NCBI GenBank assembly: GCA_013397695.1
Contig: VYZI01000388.1
Span: 143,122 to 207,121 of the forward strand
Length of the DNA stretch: 64,000 nucleotides
Origin: Centropus unirufus
Taxonomy: Eukaryota > Chordata > Aves > Cuculiformes > Centropidae
Direction of reading: 5' to 3'
Shown: positions 60,800 through 64,000 of the stretch, in pieces
Numbering within the stretch: position 1 is the stretch's first letter
Layout: every line of letters begins with the position of its first letter
Position numbers and translations under genes: made by a program
Notes under the pieces: model-generated
What the model saw: only the letters and a program-made list of their open reading frames with translations
Database searches by the model: none
What the model was told of the DNA's origin: nothing

Positions 60800-60867
60800 A
60801 TGGAGCACCAATTTATATGGAGCATCAATTTATATGGAACATCAATTTATATGGAGCAGCAGTTTAT
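60800..60867. repeat. 17-bp tandem repeat, four copies
   Basis: Four head-to-tail copies of a 17-bp unit of the form ATGGAGCATCAATTTAT occupy 60800-60816, 60817-60833, 60834-60850 and 60851-60867. Each differs from the consensus by one to two bases. It lies about 260 bp after the CR1 fragment with no visible link to it. Confidence 0.93.
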
Positions 60868-63826
60868 GCTCCTGAAAAGGACAGCGTGTGTAAGCTAAAG
60901 GGCTTCTAGAGTCCTCCAGATACATCAGCTGCACATTACCTACCAAAAGAAAGAGGCTATGGCTTCTCTCAAGTCCTCTCCAAGGAAATACATATTAATA
61001 AAATGACTGATATTTCTGTTTTCTTCCAAGTATCTCACACTCACAAAGGAGAATCAAAGGTAAATGTTCTCAACACCTCCAAGAGGCTTAAATTACAACC
61101 TGGTGAGGACAAAGGACTTCTGAAGACTCCTGTTTGGTTTTTTTTTTGCTTTGTTCTGGTCAAAACCAAATAATCAAATAAAGAAATAAATTTATTTCTG
61201 AAAGAAAAACCACTCAAAAAATGGAGTGAGGTAATCAACATTTTTGAAAAGGATTTATTTAATTCAGAACCTTAGAAAAACTTTTGTGTAAAATTTCAAA
61301 ATTAGCTTAAGGTTGAGGATGATAATAATTTATATGAAATGACAATATGTAAGACATACAGGGTAGATTAAAATATTGAAAACAGGCCACAGTCCCTTAT
61401 GGATTAACTCTGGTCTAGTTTTGCTCCTCACACTCTTTCAAGACTAATGAGGCATCAGGACCAGTAATACTGAGCGAAGTGCCCAACCACTGCCATCCCT
61501 GACTCTAATGAAGCTTTAGTTATTAGCAAAATGAAACAATGACGTTTTTCTGCTTGGCAAGCTACAGGTATTGGCTTTTCTTTTGAAAGCAGTGGGATTT
61601 TAAAGCAGGAAAATAACTGAAAGCCTTGAGCCTACTGCAGCAATTCTTGGGAGGGGTGAGCACGTTTAAGCTTTTGGCTGGTTTTGTCCTACTGCAGACT
61701 GTTATTCAGTCACACATATTCAAGGAAACTGAATGCACAGATTAATATTTCTCTTTTATGTTGGTGAATATAAGAAATTACCTAAGAGTGACTCTTCCTG
61801 AGCAGATGTTAATTGGCTGCTCTTTTCACAAGACTCAAACTTGAGTAAATACCAACTTTCTAAATCCAGCTTAAAGGCAAAAGAAACAGAAGTGTTATGA
61901 CAGATGCAGAAAGCTGCTGTCCAGGCTGGTAGCCAGGCCACCTGAGACCAAACAAGAACAGCTGGAAGGCAGCAAAAATAATTATTGCCTTTTTAGAGCC
62001 ACAGTCATGTATTGTGGAAATGGAGAATGAAGGCTACTGGAGGAATCATGGAGATGTACTTGAATTACTAGAAAAATCCCAGATTGCTCTTGAATGTGGA
62101 GGAAAAGTTGAAAACCGGATTTATTTTTTTTTAAAAGGGGTAAGAATAAGATACACTAAATCCTTTTCAGAAGCATCTTTACAAATACCAGGAGCGCTGA
62201 AATGACCAGTACAAATCGCTTCCAGCTGCGATTGCAGCCCAGCGGGTCTTCTAATTTCTGAGTCCGAGTCTCCCAACAAGGTAGACAACGAATTTTAATT
62301 ACTCCTTACTGACAAAGTATTAGTTATCGTCTCAGAAATATTTCAATCTCTCAGATAAATTGTGTCATGATAGCAAAATGTTGCCACCTGACGCAGTTTG
62401 AGTTGTCAGAATGGCAGTGAAGGGGTTACACATCAATAGTGCCGTTACCAACCCCTCGACCATAGCCGTGCGGGCTGAACATTTCTCCGAAGCCAGCAAA
62501 GGGATTGTGCAGTTCATGGAAGGTATTCCTTCATTTCTCCTTTCAAAAAACACTGGAAGTGAACGTTCTGTGCCCCGGGGCGCGGGCAGCGAGGCCGCCT
62601 GGCGCTGTCGGACTGCGGGGCGAGGATGAACCTCGCCGGGCCGGGCACCCACCCCTGCCCTGAGGACTGGCCCCACGCGTGCCCCCCGGCCAGTACAGAC
62701 CGGCTTCCCCACTCGGGTCAGTGCCCATTTTTTGCTGGAGGGCAATAATGGGCAACGCATTATCTCCTTCCCCTTATTTTCTGTCCGTCTGCCTGTCTGT
62801 CTCCCAGTCACAGTTCCAGGGATGGAGACGGGTTAAACTGCCCCATCGTGGTAATCCCGCTTTCACTTTGGACACCGAGCTCTTACACACGTTGTGCATT
62901 GTGGATGCTTAGGTTTGGCCAGTGAGGGCCAAATGCCACTACAGGTGCCAAAATCTTAGAGAGAAATTCAACTTGCCCCATACAATTCCTATAACTGAAT
63001 TCTCAGGTCACCCTGGGGCCTGGGCGTTCTTCTTCCACTGTTCAAGGGCCTAAGCGGATGCATCTACATTCATCTCTTTGGATAGTCCTTTTGATTTACC
63101 ACATGAACATATTTCATTGTCTTGGAAGAAATTGATGACAGCAGAGAAATATACTCTTGTCAGTCAAAGCCTCTTAATCTAAGAGAAAGAGCCCTTGGCG
63201 CTGCAGTCAATGGACGTGGAATTGTGGGAAGAAATGGCCAATCCTTTCTCAGTTTTGTATTCCTGCTGAAATGTCCGTTGTATTTCACTGAAAGTAAAAA
63301 TGACACATTGCAAAGGCATTGGCTCATCCCATGAAATACAACAATCCATTCCGTGTTAACGCAATATCTGGTCCTTTTCACATTGCCCCAAACTGCGAGA
63401 AAAAACATTGTTTTCAAAAAATAATAATAATGATTCTCAGCATTTTCTAAGTAATAGAGTCTTCTAACATTTCAGGCTTTTAATTCTGTTTTGCTTTTTT
63501 CCACCAAGGAGATGGAAAAACCCCTAGATCAATTCAAACTCATTTTTCAAATGTGCTCACTTCCCAAGCAGAAACAAATTACCACCATCTCTCTGAGATT
63601 TAATTGCTTTCACTCCAGAAAAAAACACCCCTTCTGCACAGAGGAATGAAGCAAAAGGAGAAATGCTACATGAATCAGAAAAGAATGAGTGCTTTTCAGT
63701 TGTTTTTTCCTTCTTTTAAACTAACACAGGGTTACTTGTCTGTTAATACATAGTTATTTGCACATCATGAAGTATTCAGTACTTGCCTTGCTAATATAAG
63801 GAACTGAAATATCTGTGCTCCTGCAG
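60868..63826. other. Non-coding stretch with one CNE-like and one GC-rich segment
   Basis: AT-rich, with a T-run at about 61137-61148. At 62290-62560 the DNA is of high complexity in the style of conserved non-coding elements. At 62575-62720 it is GC-rich with many CpGs. A 148-codon minus-strand open frame (62365-62811) crosses these but shows no known domain. No gene was called. Confidence 0.45.
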
Positions 63827-64000
63827 AGCTCCAAAAGGAGGTGTTTTCAAGAGAAATAAAGAAAATGACAAAGCAAAAGGGAAAGAAAGATAGAAAGAAA
63901 CAGAGGCAAGAGAGGGAAAAGAGGGTAGTGTGAAAAAAAGAAAGTGAGAAAGTCTGCCCGTGTGACAAAGAGAGAGAAAGAGAGAGAGAAAGAAAGAAAG
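63827..64000. repeat. Polypurine tract with GAAA and GAGA units, runs to window edge
   Basis: From about 63827 almost every base is A or G, with GAAA and AGAGAG units becoming regular at the right edge (63965-64000). A short break occurs near 63950-63965. The repeat may continue beyond the window, so its length is unknown. Confidence 0.9.

Overview
The window reads as vertebrate nuclear DNA from a bird. The strongest evidence is a set of CR1 LINE fragments: 3' tails ending in the ATTCTATGA-type octamer at 37.8 kb (+) and 45.8 kb (-), more decayed tails at 14.5, 19.4 and 36.3 kb, and internal ORF2-type pieces at 44.2 and 60.3 kb. In addition there is one near full-length copy (about 1.08 kb) of a repetitive LTR that I know from bird genomes. 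I cannot name the species. I recognise no protein-coding exon, rRNA, tRNA or other RNA gene. The longest open frames (up to 262 codons) fall in GC-rich patches or repeats, often begin at non-ATG codons, lack family motifs and overlap other open frames, so they are treated as chance. The window is best described as intergenic or deep intronic.

Layout. 0-12 kb: AT-rich unique DNA with one orphan CpG-island-like block (about 2.79-3.47 kb) and a short minisatellite near 7.1 kb. 12-20 kb: an alternating purine/pyrimidine tract, a T-run containing an N, two relic CR1 tails, a 157-bp TACTAA hexanucleotide array, a small CpG cluster near 17.2 kb, and a cluster of regulatory-type motifs near 18.1 kb. 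20-32 kb: mostly unique DNA with one very GC-rich patch at 22.5-22.86 kb. 32.4-37.9 kb: the repeat-rich core, with an L2/MIR-like 3' tail, an ancient L2-type reverse transcriptase relic still showing an F-D-T and an A-D-D motif, and two CR1 copies. 44-46 kb: an internal CR1 piece and an opposite-strand CR1 tail. 50.8-51.9 kb: a solo-looking retroviral LTR with an internal (AGG)12 run and a polyadenylation signal. 56-61 kb: an antisense CR1, an internal CR1 piece and a four-copy 17-bp tandem repeat. 63.8-64 kb: a polypurine tract running to the window edge.

There are no genes to combine into a pathway. Any function is most likely cis-regulatory; candidates are marked as such and are mostly inference. 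Two isolated N bases (13446 and 15865) sit inside a homopolymer and a microsatellite, consistent with unresolved base calls rather than scaffold gaps.
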